DNA of 61,411 bases from Tindallia sp. MSAO_Bac2. GTDB taxonomy: Bacteria; Bacillota; Clostridia; Peptostreptococcales; Tindalliaceae. Within the stretch, counting starts at the first letter, position 1, and the number at the start of each line of letters is the position of its first letter. Below the pieces are notes generated by a model, which ran no database searches, was not told the origin of the DNA, and saw only the letters and a list, made by a program, of their open reading frames with translations. Of this stretch, positions 55,236 through 61,411 are shown one piece after another. The DNA lies in NCBI GenBank assembly GCA_003838145.1, contig QYZZ01000127.1, forward strand, positions 1-61,411, given 5' to 3'. The translations under genes and the position numbers were made by a program.

Positions 55236-56018
55236 ATGATATTTTCAGATTTGAACTATATTTCAGAAGACAGTATCCGCAGTAAATGGGACATAATTTT
55301 AGATCAGGCACATCGTGCAGTAAAAAAGTACCAGCCAATGAGTACATCTTTCCTCACACCAGCTGAATGGATTTATGCTGACGAAATATTAAACAAAATC
55401 CCTGATCTGTGCTGGTTTCTTGATGGTGGCTATGAAGAAGCTGAACGAAAAATTCTGATGATGAAGCATGATGATTTGAATGCTGTACCGAGTGAGTCGC
55501 TAATCGAAGCTCTTTCCATTCGTTCAACATCTAAGTTTCATACTCTGTCGCACCGTGATTATCTTGGTGCAATTCTTTCATTAGGAATAAAGAGAGATAA
55601 AATAGGTGACCTAATTGTTTCGGAAAATGAGGCTGTTGTTTTTGCATTTAAGGAAATGGCCGAATACATCAGGCTGCATCTCGATAAAATAGGAAATTGT
55701 TCTGTGAAGATAACCAATGTGTCCGTGGAAGAACTGTCCTTTGAAAGGCCTGACTACAAATTAATTAAGGGTACAGTAGCTTCTTTGAGAATTGATTCAT
55801 TGATTGCACTTGCTTATACTTTGTCACGAAAAGATGCACAACTATTAATTCGGCAGGATAGGGTGAAAGTTAACTGGAAACCAGTTAACAAATTAAATCA
55901 GGAACTTCAATGCAATGAGACAATATCTGTATCCGGATATGGAAGGGCTGTATTGCTTGAAGTTGGTGGAAAAACGCGATCTGATAGAATGCACGTGACC
56001 ATCGGCCGAAAATGTTAA
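55236..56018 (+). CDS. YlmH-type RNA-binding protein with C-terminal S4 domain
   Basis: 260 residues. N-terminal YlmH domain (DGGYEEAERKIL, HRDYLGAILSLGIKRDKIGDL), then an S4 RNA-binding domain from about 182 (LRIDSLIALAYTLSRKDAQLLIRQDRVKVN). YlmH relatives bind ribosomal/tRNA partners in rescue of stalled ribosomes. Conserved between ylmG and divIVA. Confidence 0.94.
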   Translation: MIFSDLNYISEDSIRSKWDIILDQAHRAVKKYQPMSTSFLTPAEWIYADEILNKIPDLCWFLDGGYEEAERKILMMKHDDLNAVPSESLIEALSIRSTSKFHTLSHRDYLGAILSLGIKRDKIGDLIVSENEAVVFAFKEMAEYIRLHLDKIGNCSVKITNVSVEELSFERPDYKLIKGTVASLRIDSLIALAYTLSRKDAQLLIRQDRVKVNWKPVNKLNQELQCNETISVSGYGRAVLLEVGGKTRSDRMHVTIGRKC

Positions 56019-56036
56019 ATAACGGGAGGAACAGTC

Positions 56037-56570
56037 ATGATTACACCTCTGGATATTCAGAATAAAGATTTTAAAAAAAGTGTTAGAGGCTACAATGAAG
56101 CTGAAGTGGATGCATTTCTTGACGAAATAATGGCTGACTATGAAGTGCTTTATAAAGAAAATCAGGAAATGAAAGAAAAACTTGAGATTGACGAAAAGCA
56201 GGTTGAAAAATATAGACAGATGGAAGATACCTTAAAAGAAACCTTGGTAGTTGCACAGTCAACAGCTGAAGAGCTTCGGATGAATGCAACAAAAAAGTCT
56301 GACGTTATTATCCAGGAAGCTGAACTGAAAGCTAAGAATATCATTAATGAAGCTCGAGCTGAAGTGGATAGATTACATCAGCAACATGATGAGATGTTGC
56401 GACAGTTGCAAATCTTCAAAACTCGTTACAGAACACTATTGCAGGCACAAATTGACTCACTGTTAGATGATGTTGAGTCATTATCCGGTGAATTAAACCC
56501 CCAAAAAGAAAAACAGGAAAAAACTGCTGAACCAAAATCTCCGGAAGACAGGAGTGATAATACTGAATGA
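56037..56570 (+). CDS. divIVA: DivIVA-family septum/pole organiser
   Basis: 177 residues. N-terminal lipid-binding domain MITPLDIQNKDFKKSVRGYNEAEVDAFLDEI-type opening (key residues F12, R17, G18 and Y19), then a long coiled coil (about 30-140) and a charged tail. Localises to curved membrane. ATGA overlap with lspA. Confidence 0.95.
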   Translation: MITPLDIQNKDFKKSVRGYNEAEVDAFLDEIMADYEVLYKENQEMKEKLEIDEKQVEKYRQMEDTLKETLVVAQSTAEELRMNATKKSDVIIQEAELKAKNIINEARAEVDRLHQQHDEMLRQLQIFKTRYRTLLQAQIDSLLDDVESLSGELNPQKEKQEKTAEPKSPEDRSDNTE

Positions 56571-57013
56571 AATGGTTTATTGTTATGGTGACTATTTTTC
56601 TTGATCAATTATCTAAAAGGATAGTCGTCCGCTATTTGAAAGAAGTGGAACAAATTCCAGTTATAGAAGGTTTTTTTCATCTCAGGTATTTGGAAAACAG
56701 AGGCGCCGCATTTGGCTTAATGCAGAATCAACAAGTATTTTTCATTACAATTACTATTCTGATTTTAGGGTGGATATTCTGGTTTTTAATAAAAAATCCA
56801 CAGATGAATCCTTTGCTAATGGTTTCTTTAAGCTTAATTGCAGGTGGAGCCATTGGCAATTTTATTGATCGATTGTTTTTTGGATTTGTTGTTGATTTTT
56901 TAGACTTTCTCGTTTGGCCGGTATTTAACGTTGCAGACATGGCAATAGTAGCTGGTCAGATTATATTGATATATTTTATAATAAAAGACAAACCAATATC
57001 TGAAGGGATGTGA
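56567..57013 (+). CDS. lspA: Signal peptidase II (lipoprotein)
   Basis: 148 residues, four membrane helices. Cleaves diacylglyceryl-prolipoproteins. Catalytic aspartates are in GNFIDRLFFGFVVDFLDF (motif C region) and FNVADMAIVAG. Complements lgt elsewhere in the window. Overlaps divIVA by ATGA; rluD-like gene three bases after. Confidence 0.96.
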   Translation: MKWFIVMVTIFLDQLSKRIVVRYLKEVEQIPVIEGFFHLRYLENRGAAFGLMQNQQVFFITITILILGWIFWFLIKNPQMNPLLMVSLSLIAGGAIGNFIDRLFFGFVVDFLDFLVWPVFNVADMAIVAGQIILIYFIIKDKPISEGM

Positions 57014-57016
57014 AAT

Positions 57017-57925
57017 ATGAATCAGTATTTATTCCAGGTTGAAAGTGATAGTGAGGGATTGAGATTAGATCAGTTTCTTGTGAGTGAACTGGAGCCATAT
57101 AGTCGCAGTTTTATCCAAAAATGCATCAAAGAACAGAAAGTGCTGGTAAATGAACTGACACAAAAAAGTAGATATACGGTTAAAGAAGGAGATATGATTA
57201 GCGTTGAAATCCCTGAGCCGGAGAAACCAGACATTAAACCGGAAAATATTTCGCTTAATGTTGTCTATGAAGATGAAAGTCTTATTGTGGTTAATAAACC
57301 CCAAAACATGGTAGTTCACCCTTCGGCAGGGCACTGGGAAGGAACTCTTGTTAACGCCTTGCTGTATCACTGCAAGGGTAACTTGTCCGGAATCAATGGT
57401 ATTATCAGGCCAGGTATTGTTCATAGAATTGACAAGGATACTTCGGGACTGCTTGTAGTTGCAAAAACAGATCATGCTCATCGCTGTTTAGCAGCTCAGT
57501 TAGCAGAACACTCAATGCATCGCTGCTATGAAGCAGTGGTTCGCGGAGTGATCAATGAGGAGGAAATTACAATCGATGCCCCTATAGGGCGGCATCCCAC
57601 ACACAGAAAAAAAATGGCTGTTGTTAAAGAAGGGAAACCAGCCGTTACTCATATTCAGGTTTTACGAAGATATCCAGGACATACAAAAATTAGAGCTAAA
57701 TTAGAAACTGGCCGCACACACCAGATACGTGTTCACATGGCATATATAGGTTATCCGATTGTCGGGGATGATCTGTATTCACGACCAGAAAAGAAATTTA
57801 ATCTATTGGGTCAGGCATTACACGCCTGTGAGCTGGGATTTGTTCATCCTGAAAATGGTCAATGGATGCAGTTTCAGGCACCGGTACCAGAAAAGTTTCA
57901 GCAACTCCTGGAATCACTTGAATAA
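57017..57925 (+). CDS. RluD/RluA-family rRNA pseudouridine synthase
   Basis: 302 residues. N-terminal S4 domain (RLDQFLVSELEPYSRSFIQKCIKE), then the catalytic domain with Asp in HRIDKDTSGLLVVAK and the RTHQIRVH motif. Position after lspA is canonical for the rluD-like paralogue; exact target uridines are inferred. Confidence 0.94.
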   Translation: MNQYLFQVESDSEGLRLDQFLVSELEPYSRSFIQKCIKEQKVLVNELTQKSRYTVKEGDMISVEIPEPEKPDIKPENISLNVVYEDESLIVVNKPQNMVVHPSAGHWEGTLVNALLYHCKGNLSGINGIIRPGIVHRIDKDTSGLLVVAKTDHAHRCLAAQLAEHSMHRCYEAVVRGVINEEEITIDAPIGRHPTHRKKMAVVKEGKPAVTHIQVLRRYPGHTKIRAKLETGRTHQIRVHMAYIGYPIVGDDLYSRPEKKFNLLGQALHACELGFVHPENGQWMQFQAPVPEKFQQLLESLE

Positions 57926-57949
57926 CACACTAAGCACAAACAAAACTGA

Positions 57950-58001
57950 TTATATAAAAAATAATCCCGAAGGACCCTCGGAAAAAGGATCTTTCGGGAT
58001 T
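57950..58001 (-). terminator. Terminator of the flavodiiron gene
   Basis: AATCCCGAAGGACC (57963-57976) pairs with GGATCTTTCGGGATT (57987-58001), and on the minus strand the stem is followed by TTATTTTTTAT. It may also help end the plus-strand operon, but there the T run is missing. Confidence 0.8.
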
Positions 58002-58005
58002 TGGA

Positions 58006-59244
58006 TTAGTATATGGTACTGGAAAATGCGTTGGTACCAGGTTTTCTTTCTTTAAGCAAAAGATCTGCCATTTCATCTGCTATCTCACGGCACTTGGTAA
58101 ATTCTGGCTCTTTTGGAGAAGATAAAGCCTCAACAGACTCTCCTACTTGTTGCCATTTCATTTTTTCAGCAAACTTATTTAAATTTGATACTCCGCCGCC
58201 ACTCCATGAAGCAGTTCCAAAAATCCCCAGAAATCGATCCTTCAGCTGAGAATTTTCCAGCTTTCCTACAAGGGCTTCCATAGTCGGAAACATACCTGTA
58301 TTGTACGCGCAACTACCAAGAATCACTCCCTTAAACCTCCATATATCACTGATAATGTATGACATATGAGTTTTTGAAGCATCATAAATACGGATGTTCT
58401 TTATGCCTCTATCTGATAGTCGGCGGGCGATTAAGTCAGCCATTTGCTGCGTATTGCCATACATGGAACCGTAAGCAATAACGACGCCTTCTTCTGTTTC
58501 AGCCCGGGACCATTTATCGTAGTAATTAATAATATGGCCAGGAGCTGTACGCCAAACCGGCCCATGAGTTGGTGCAATGATTGATATTTCGATACCTGAA
58601 TCCTTCACCTTTTTCAATGCTTTTTGAACCATCGCACCATACTTACCTACAATATTGGAGTAATAGCGGCGAGTTTCATCCATATAAAACTCTAAGTTTA
58701 CTTCATCATCAAAGACACCGCCGTCTAAAGAACCAAAACCACCAAAGGCATCGCCAGAGTAAAGAATTTTGTTTATAGTTTCATAAGTCATCATAGTTTC
58801 AGGCCAGTGAACCATAGGCGTCATAATGAACTTCAACTCGTGACTGCCCAGAGAAAGCGTATCTCCTTCACCAACTGTCAGATATGATCCAATGGGTCCA
58901 TAAAAGTTTTCCAGAATTTCAAAGGTTTTTTTATTACCAACAAGCTGGAGGTTTGGATAAGTTGCCTTTAATGCTTTGATGGCTCCTGAGTGATCCGGTT
59001 CCATATGATTGATAACAAGATAGTCTACCTCTTTACCCTGCAACAGACTTTGTATCTTTTCTACATATTCATTAATTTTAGTATTTTTAACAGTATCAAA
59101 CACGGCAACCTTATCATCATTAATCAAATATGAATTATAAGAAACACCCTTATCTAGTGGCCACAGGTTTTCAAACAAATAAGTTTCCCGATCGTTGACT
59201 CCAATGTAATAAATAGATTCTGCAACTTTTACAGTTGTAAGCAC
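58006..59244 (-). CDS. Flavodiiron protein (FprA-type oxygen/NO reductase)
   Basis: 412 residues. N-terminal metallo-beta-lactamase-like di-iron domain with HxExDH in HMEPDHSG (His80, Glu82, Asp84, His85), further ligands in MTPMVHWPETMMTYE and PTHGPVWR, then a flavodoxin domain (GSMYGNTQQMADLI). Anaerobes use it to reduce O2 to water or NO to N2O. GTG start on the minus strand with AAGGAG 8 bases upstream. A TATAAT on the minus strand at about 59290 lacks a clear -35. Confidence 0.95.
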   Translation of the reverse strand: MLTTVKVAESIYYIGVNDRETYLFENLWPLDKGVSYNSYLINDDKVAVFDTVKNTKINEYVEKIQSLLQGKEVDYLVINHMEPDHSGAIKALKATYPNLQLVGNKKTFEILENFYGPIGSYLTVGEGDTLSLGSHELKFIMTPMVHWPETMMTYETINKILYSGDAFGGFGSLDGGVFDDEVNLEFYMDETRRYYSNIVGKYGAMVQKALKKVKDSGIEISIIAPTHGPVWRTAPGHIINYYDKWSRAETEEGVVIAYGSMYGNTQQMADLIARRLSDRGIKNIRIYDASKTHMSYIISDIWRFKGVILGSCAYNTGMFPTMEALVGKLENSQLKDRFLGIFGTASWSGGGVSNLNKFAEKMKWQQVGESVEALSSPKEPEFTKCREIADEMADLLLKERKPGTNAFSSTIY

Positions 59245-59342
59245 AAAACCAACTCCTTATCCTATTTATATTTGCAAATACTGATACCGTTATTATTATA
59301 ACATATTGTTTAATTTTGAGAGTATGAATTTTTATGCAATCC

Positions 59343-59371
59343 TTGAGAATAAGGAGATTATGATTTATAGT
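59343..59371 (+). promoter_or_regulatory. Promoter for the nitroreductase
   Basis: TTGAGA (59343-59348), 17 bp, TATAGT (59366-59371). Confidence 0.55.
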
Positions 59372-59461
59372 ATTTAGAGAATAGAAATTCTGGTTTGTGA
59401 AGGAAAAAGTTATGAAAGAGGCTGTTATCTGATGGATGAAATCACAAAAGGAGAGATCAAT

Positions 59462-59992
59462 ATGTTAGAAAAGCTTAAAAGCAGAAGAAGTATAAGAAAG
59501 TATGAAGAGAAGCCCATAGAAAAAGAAAAAATTGATAGCATTATAGAAGCTGCTTTGCTGTCACCATCATCAAAGAAGAATCAACCCTGGGAATTCCTGG
59601 TGGTTACAGATCAGGAATTACTGACTAAACTATCGCTGTCTAAAGAAGCAGGTTCTGCTTTTGTTAAAGATGCACCTGTGGCAGTAGTGGTGATGGCAGA
59701 TCCTGAAAAAAGTGATGTTTGGATAGAAGATGCGTCTATTGCAGCGACAATTATTCATTTACAGGCACATTGGATGGGCCTGGGTTCTTGTTGGATACAG
59801 TTGCGAAACAGGCAGAGTGATAAAATGAAAACCTCTGAAGAATATGTGCGCGATCTGCTTGAAATTCCAGCAGGTATTAGAGTGGAAGCCCTCGTGACGA
59901 TGGGGTATCCGGCAGAATCGAAACCGCATCACAAAGAAGAAAACCTGCTTTGGGAAAAGGTGTTTTTGAACCAATATGGAAAAAAATACTAG
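59462..59992 (+). CDS. Nitroreductase-family FMN protein
   Basis: About 176 residues. FMN-binding pattern SRRSIRKYEEKPI at the N-terminus, PSSKKNQPWEF, and the C-terminal VTMGYPAESKPHH. Such proteins reduce nitro compounds, quinones or flavins with NAD(P)H; physiological substrate unknown. ATG 59462 behind AAAGGAGA is preferred to the in-frame ATG at 59432. Next to a flavodiiron gene, an oxygen/nitro stress grouping is possible. Confidence 0.92.
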   Translation: MLEKLKSRRSIRKYEEKPIEKEKIDSIIEAALLSPSSKKNQPWEFLVVTDQELLTKLSLSKEAGSAFVKDAPVAVVVMADPEKSDVWIEDASIAATIIHLQAHWMGLGSCWIQLRNRQSDKMKTSEEYVRDLLEIPAGIRVEALVTMGYPAESKPHHKEENLLWEKVFLNQYGKKY

Positions 59993-60020
59993 AAAAGATC
60001 TGCGAAGCAGATCTTTTTTA
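59993..60020. terminator. Bidirectional terminator
   Basis: AAAAGATCTGC (59993-60003) and GCAGATCTTTT (60007-60017) with GAA loop and T runs both ways; serves the convergent nitroreductase and deacetylase genes. Confidence 0.88.
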
Positions 60021-61006
60021 GTATAGAAGATAATTAAAGTGGACATAAAATGAATCCGGCGATAGAATATCAAAATGGTAACCACGTGATTTTAGTGTTT
60101 GAATTATTTGTGGCAAGGCTTGAACAGTTGTTGTTTTGGCAGCTGAATCATGAAATAAAATAATGGCATTATGTCTGCCGGATGCATATTTCAGCGTATT
60201 TTCCAGTATTATATCGGCATCCAGTGTAACCGCGGCAGCATCTGTTGAGCTGGCATTCCAGTCAAAATAAGGAAGTTCTTTTTCTTTTAGTGCTTGCTTA
60301 ATCTCAATCATAATATATGGATTTTCCCGTTGCACCCTTCGATAAATCTGATTATTGGAACCGGCGGGAAATCGAAAGACCTGCGGCCTAAAACCTGTAG
60401 AATTCTCAAGAAAATCCTGGAGTTTGATAACATCTTTCATAAATGCTTCCGGTGACTGATAAATTTTCTGATAATCGTGGGAGTATGTATGGTTACCTAG
60501 CTGATGACCTTCATCAACTATTCGTTGGTACATCTGGTGAGCGAAATCCGTGTCGTAACCATTGACAAAAAATGTTGCAGGGACATCATATTGCTTTAAA
60601 ATATTAAGAATCCGTGCTGTGTTGTGACTGGGACCATCGTCAAAGGTCAGATACACAGTCCGCTCGTCCTGTAAATTCCCTTCCTTAACACCGCCATTAT
60701 GCCTTAAAGTAATTTTTTTTTTAGTTCCTCATTTTCTTCCATTAAAGTATGGGCTTCTTCTTTTAAATCCAGAAAAGATTTTCTGGACGCTTCCAGATCT
60801 TTTTTAATGGAATCTAACTGACTGTTAAGTTGTTCTTTTTCGCTTTTCATTTGCCTATAGAAAATGTGAAGCTCTTCATACTGATCGGAAAAATGTGTTT
60901 GCATCACTTGGGTGGATGTATATAATTGCACTGAAAAGAATACATTGACTGCCAATAAAAGCACAATCATTAAGATGATAGCAGGGTGATTAATAATTTT
61001 TTTCAT
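60018..61006 (-). pseudogene. Polysaccharide deacetylase with N-terminal anchor, split by a -1 frameshift at an A10 tract
   Basis: On the minus strand one frame starts at ATG 61006: a membrane helix (about residues 9-29), a coiled coil (about 40-98), then a stop at 60706-60704. The frame that continues (ending at 60018) encodes a NodB deacetylase: TFDDGPSHN, GNHTYSHDY, RFPAGSN, DWNASSTDA and HDSAAKTT motifs. Between them lies a run of ten T on the plus strand (60713-60722, minus-strand A10). One extra A joins both frames (reading on as ITLRHNGGVKEG) into one protein of about 320 residues, the normal layout for membrane-anchored peptidoglycan/chitooligosaccharide deacetylases. It may be a true mutation, a sequencing error, or expressed by slippage on the A tract. 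The C-terminal part alone has no ribosome site before its GTG at 60656. Confidence 0.85.
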
Positions 61007-61041
61007 ATAAGTAATCCTTTCGCAAATAGATTTCTATAACC

Positions 61042-61070
61042 ATAATAGTTTGAGTCACCCAAAGTGTCAA
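61042..61070 (-). promoter_or_regulatory. Promoter for the split deacetylase
   Basis: Minus strand TTGACA (61070-61065), 17 bp, TATTAT (61047-61042), 36 bases upstream of the ATG at 61006. A second, plus-strand promoter for yjbQ lies beside it. Confidence 0.7.
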
Positions 61071-61082
61071 GACAAATAAGAT

Positions 61083-61110
61083 TTGACAATAAAACGTTTT
61101 TTAATAAAAT
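61083..61110 (+). promoter_or_regulatory. Promoter for yjbQ
   Basis: TTGACA (61083-61088), 16 bp, TAAAAT (61105-61110), 36 bases before the TTG start. Confidence 0.65.
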
Positions 61111-61145
61111 GAGGATGAAAGAAATATAATTGGGAGGAGATATAA

Positions 61146-61298
61146 TTGAAAACATACCGAAAAGAACTATGGTTTGACATTAAAAAACGCAGAGACTTTA
61201 TAAACATCACTCCACGCATCAATGAGTGTCTTAAAGAAAGTGGTATAAAAGAAGGTCTTTTGTTATGTAATGCAATGCATATAACAGCAAGTGAGTAA
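61146..61298 (+). pseudogene. yjbQ: YjbQ/UPF0047 protein, 5' part, interrupted by an insertion element
   Basis: TTG start behind GGGAGGAG. The 50 codons read [22 protein letters not shown] and end NAMHITASE; the NAMHITAS motif is the characteristic middle-left part of UPF0047 proteins, which are normally about 130-140 residues. Similarity stops exactly where an IS-like sequence with GAGCCAC repeats begins, giving a premature TAA. The remaining two thirds should lie beyond the element, outside this window. Confidence 0.8.
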
Positions 61299-61411
61299 TA
61301 TTTTCCAAATGAGCCACGTGTGTGACTAAATAGAGCCACCATGTTCATCCTCTAAAGCCATGATAGTCATGTCCGAGAGCCACCTGATATATAATGAGCT
61401 CATGTACAGCA
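61292..61411. mobile_element. Probable IS21-family element, one end (partial)
   Basis: A sequence beginning TG at about 61292 interrupts yjbQ. Inside it GAGCCAC (or the close variant AAGCCAT) occurs at 61311, 61333, 61355 and 61377, exactly 22 bases apart. Regularly spaced multiple terminal repeats and a terminal TG are IS21-family features. No transposase is inside the window, so the family call is an inference. Confidence 0.6.

Noticed and set aside
61279-61298. yjbQ early stop as a second selenocysteine site
   Set aside because: The stop is TAA, and similarity to the family ends there.
1-61411. CRISPR array or prophage
   Set aside because: No direct repeats with regular spacers and no phage structural or integrase genes were seen.

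Overview
The window looks like part of the chromosome of a low-GC, Gram-positive, spore-forming anaerobe of the class Clostridia. The evidence is as follows. The gene order glyS / PPDK regulator / ppdK / dgt / dnaG / rpoD / trmK / nif3 is a Firmicutes arrangement. There are two T-box leaders, an mraZ-rsmH-ftsL-spoVD-mur division cluster, a YggS-SepF-YlmG-YlmH-DivIVA block, pyruvate phosphate dikinase and a flavodiiron oxygen-detoxifying protein. One gene carries an in-frame TGA that reads as selenocysteine, so the host probably decodes Sec. The genus cannot be fixed from this stretch; Alkaliphilus- or Tindallia-like clostridia are only a guess.

Layout. 1-121 is the start of an IS256-family element running off the left edge. 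186-1181 is a quinone oxidoreductase. 1210-6465 holds a glycine T-box, glyS, the PPDK regulator and ppdK. 6624-8874 is an NfeD/slipin membrane pair. 9007-14916 is dgt, dnaG, rpoD, trmK and a Nif3-like gene. RNase P RNA follows, then a leucine-type T-box and ilvBN. 18115-19452 is one open frame joining an HNH nuclease to a pyruvate aldolase of the GSNGE type, with a strong internal ribosome site between them. typA and an M20 hydrolase converge on one terminator. 22818-24774 is a three-gene unit: a UPF0251 regulator, an unrecognised 464-residue protein made of ten 43-residue repeats, and an FmdB zinc ribbon. A NUDIX hydrolase, a cobalamin adenosyltransferase, hpt, pduL and lgt follow. 28314-44028 is the division and peptidoglycan cluster, from an MraZ operator of three 10-bp-spaced boxes to ftsZ. 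Then come nrdR, a DUF512 protein, der, plsY, gpsA, tRNA-Pro, an OFA-type transporter and an unknown exported protein. An acylphosphatase and the selenocysteine peroxiredoxin lead into the second division block (adaptor-like protein, yggS, sepF, ylmG, ylmH, divIVA, lspA, rluD-like). The right end holds a flavodiiron protein, a nitroreductase, a polysaccharide deacetylase split at an A10 tract, and a yjbQ gene cut off by what looks like an IS21-family end with 22-bp spaced repeats.

Most of the window is core housekeeping. The items best worth a second look are the 43-residue repeat protein and its operon, the peroxiredoxin with TGA at the peroxidatic position, the homopolymer-split deacetylase, the HNH-aldolase reading frame, and the two insertion-element boundaries.
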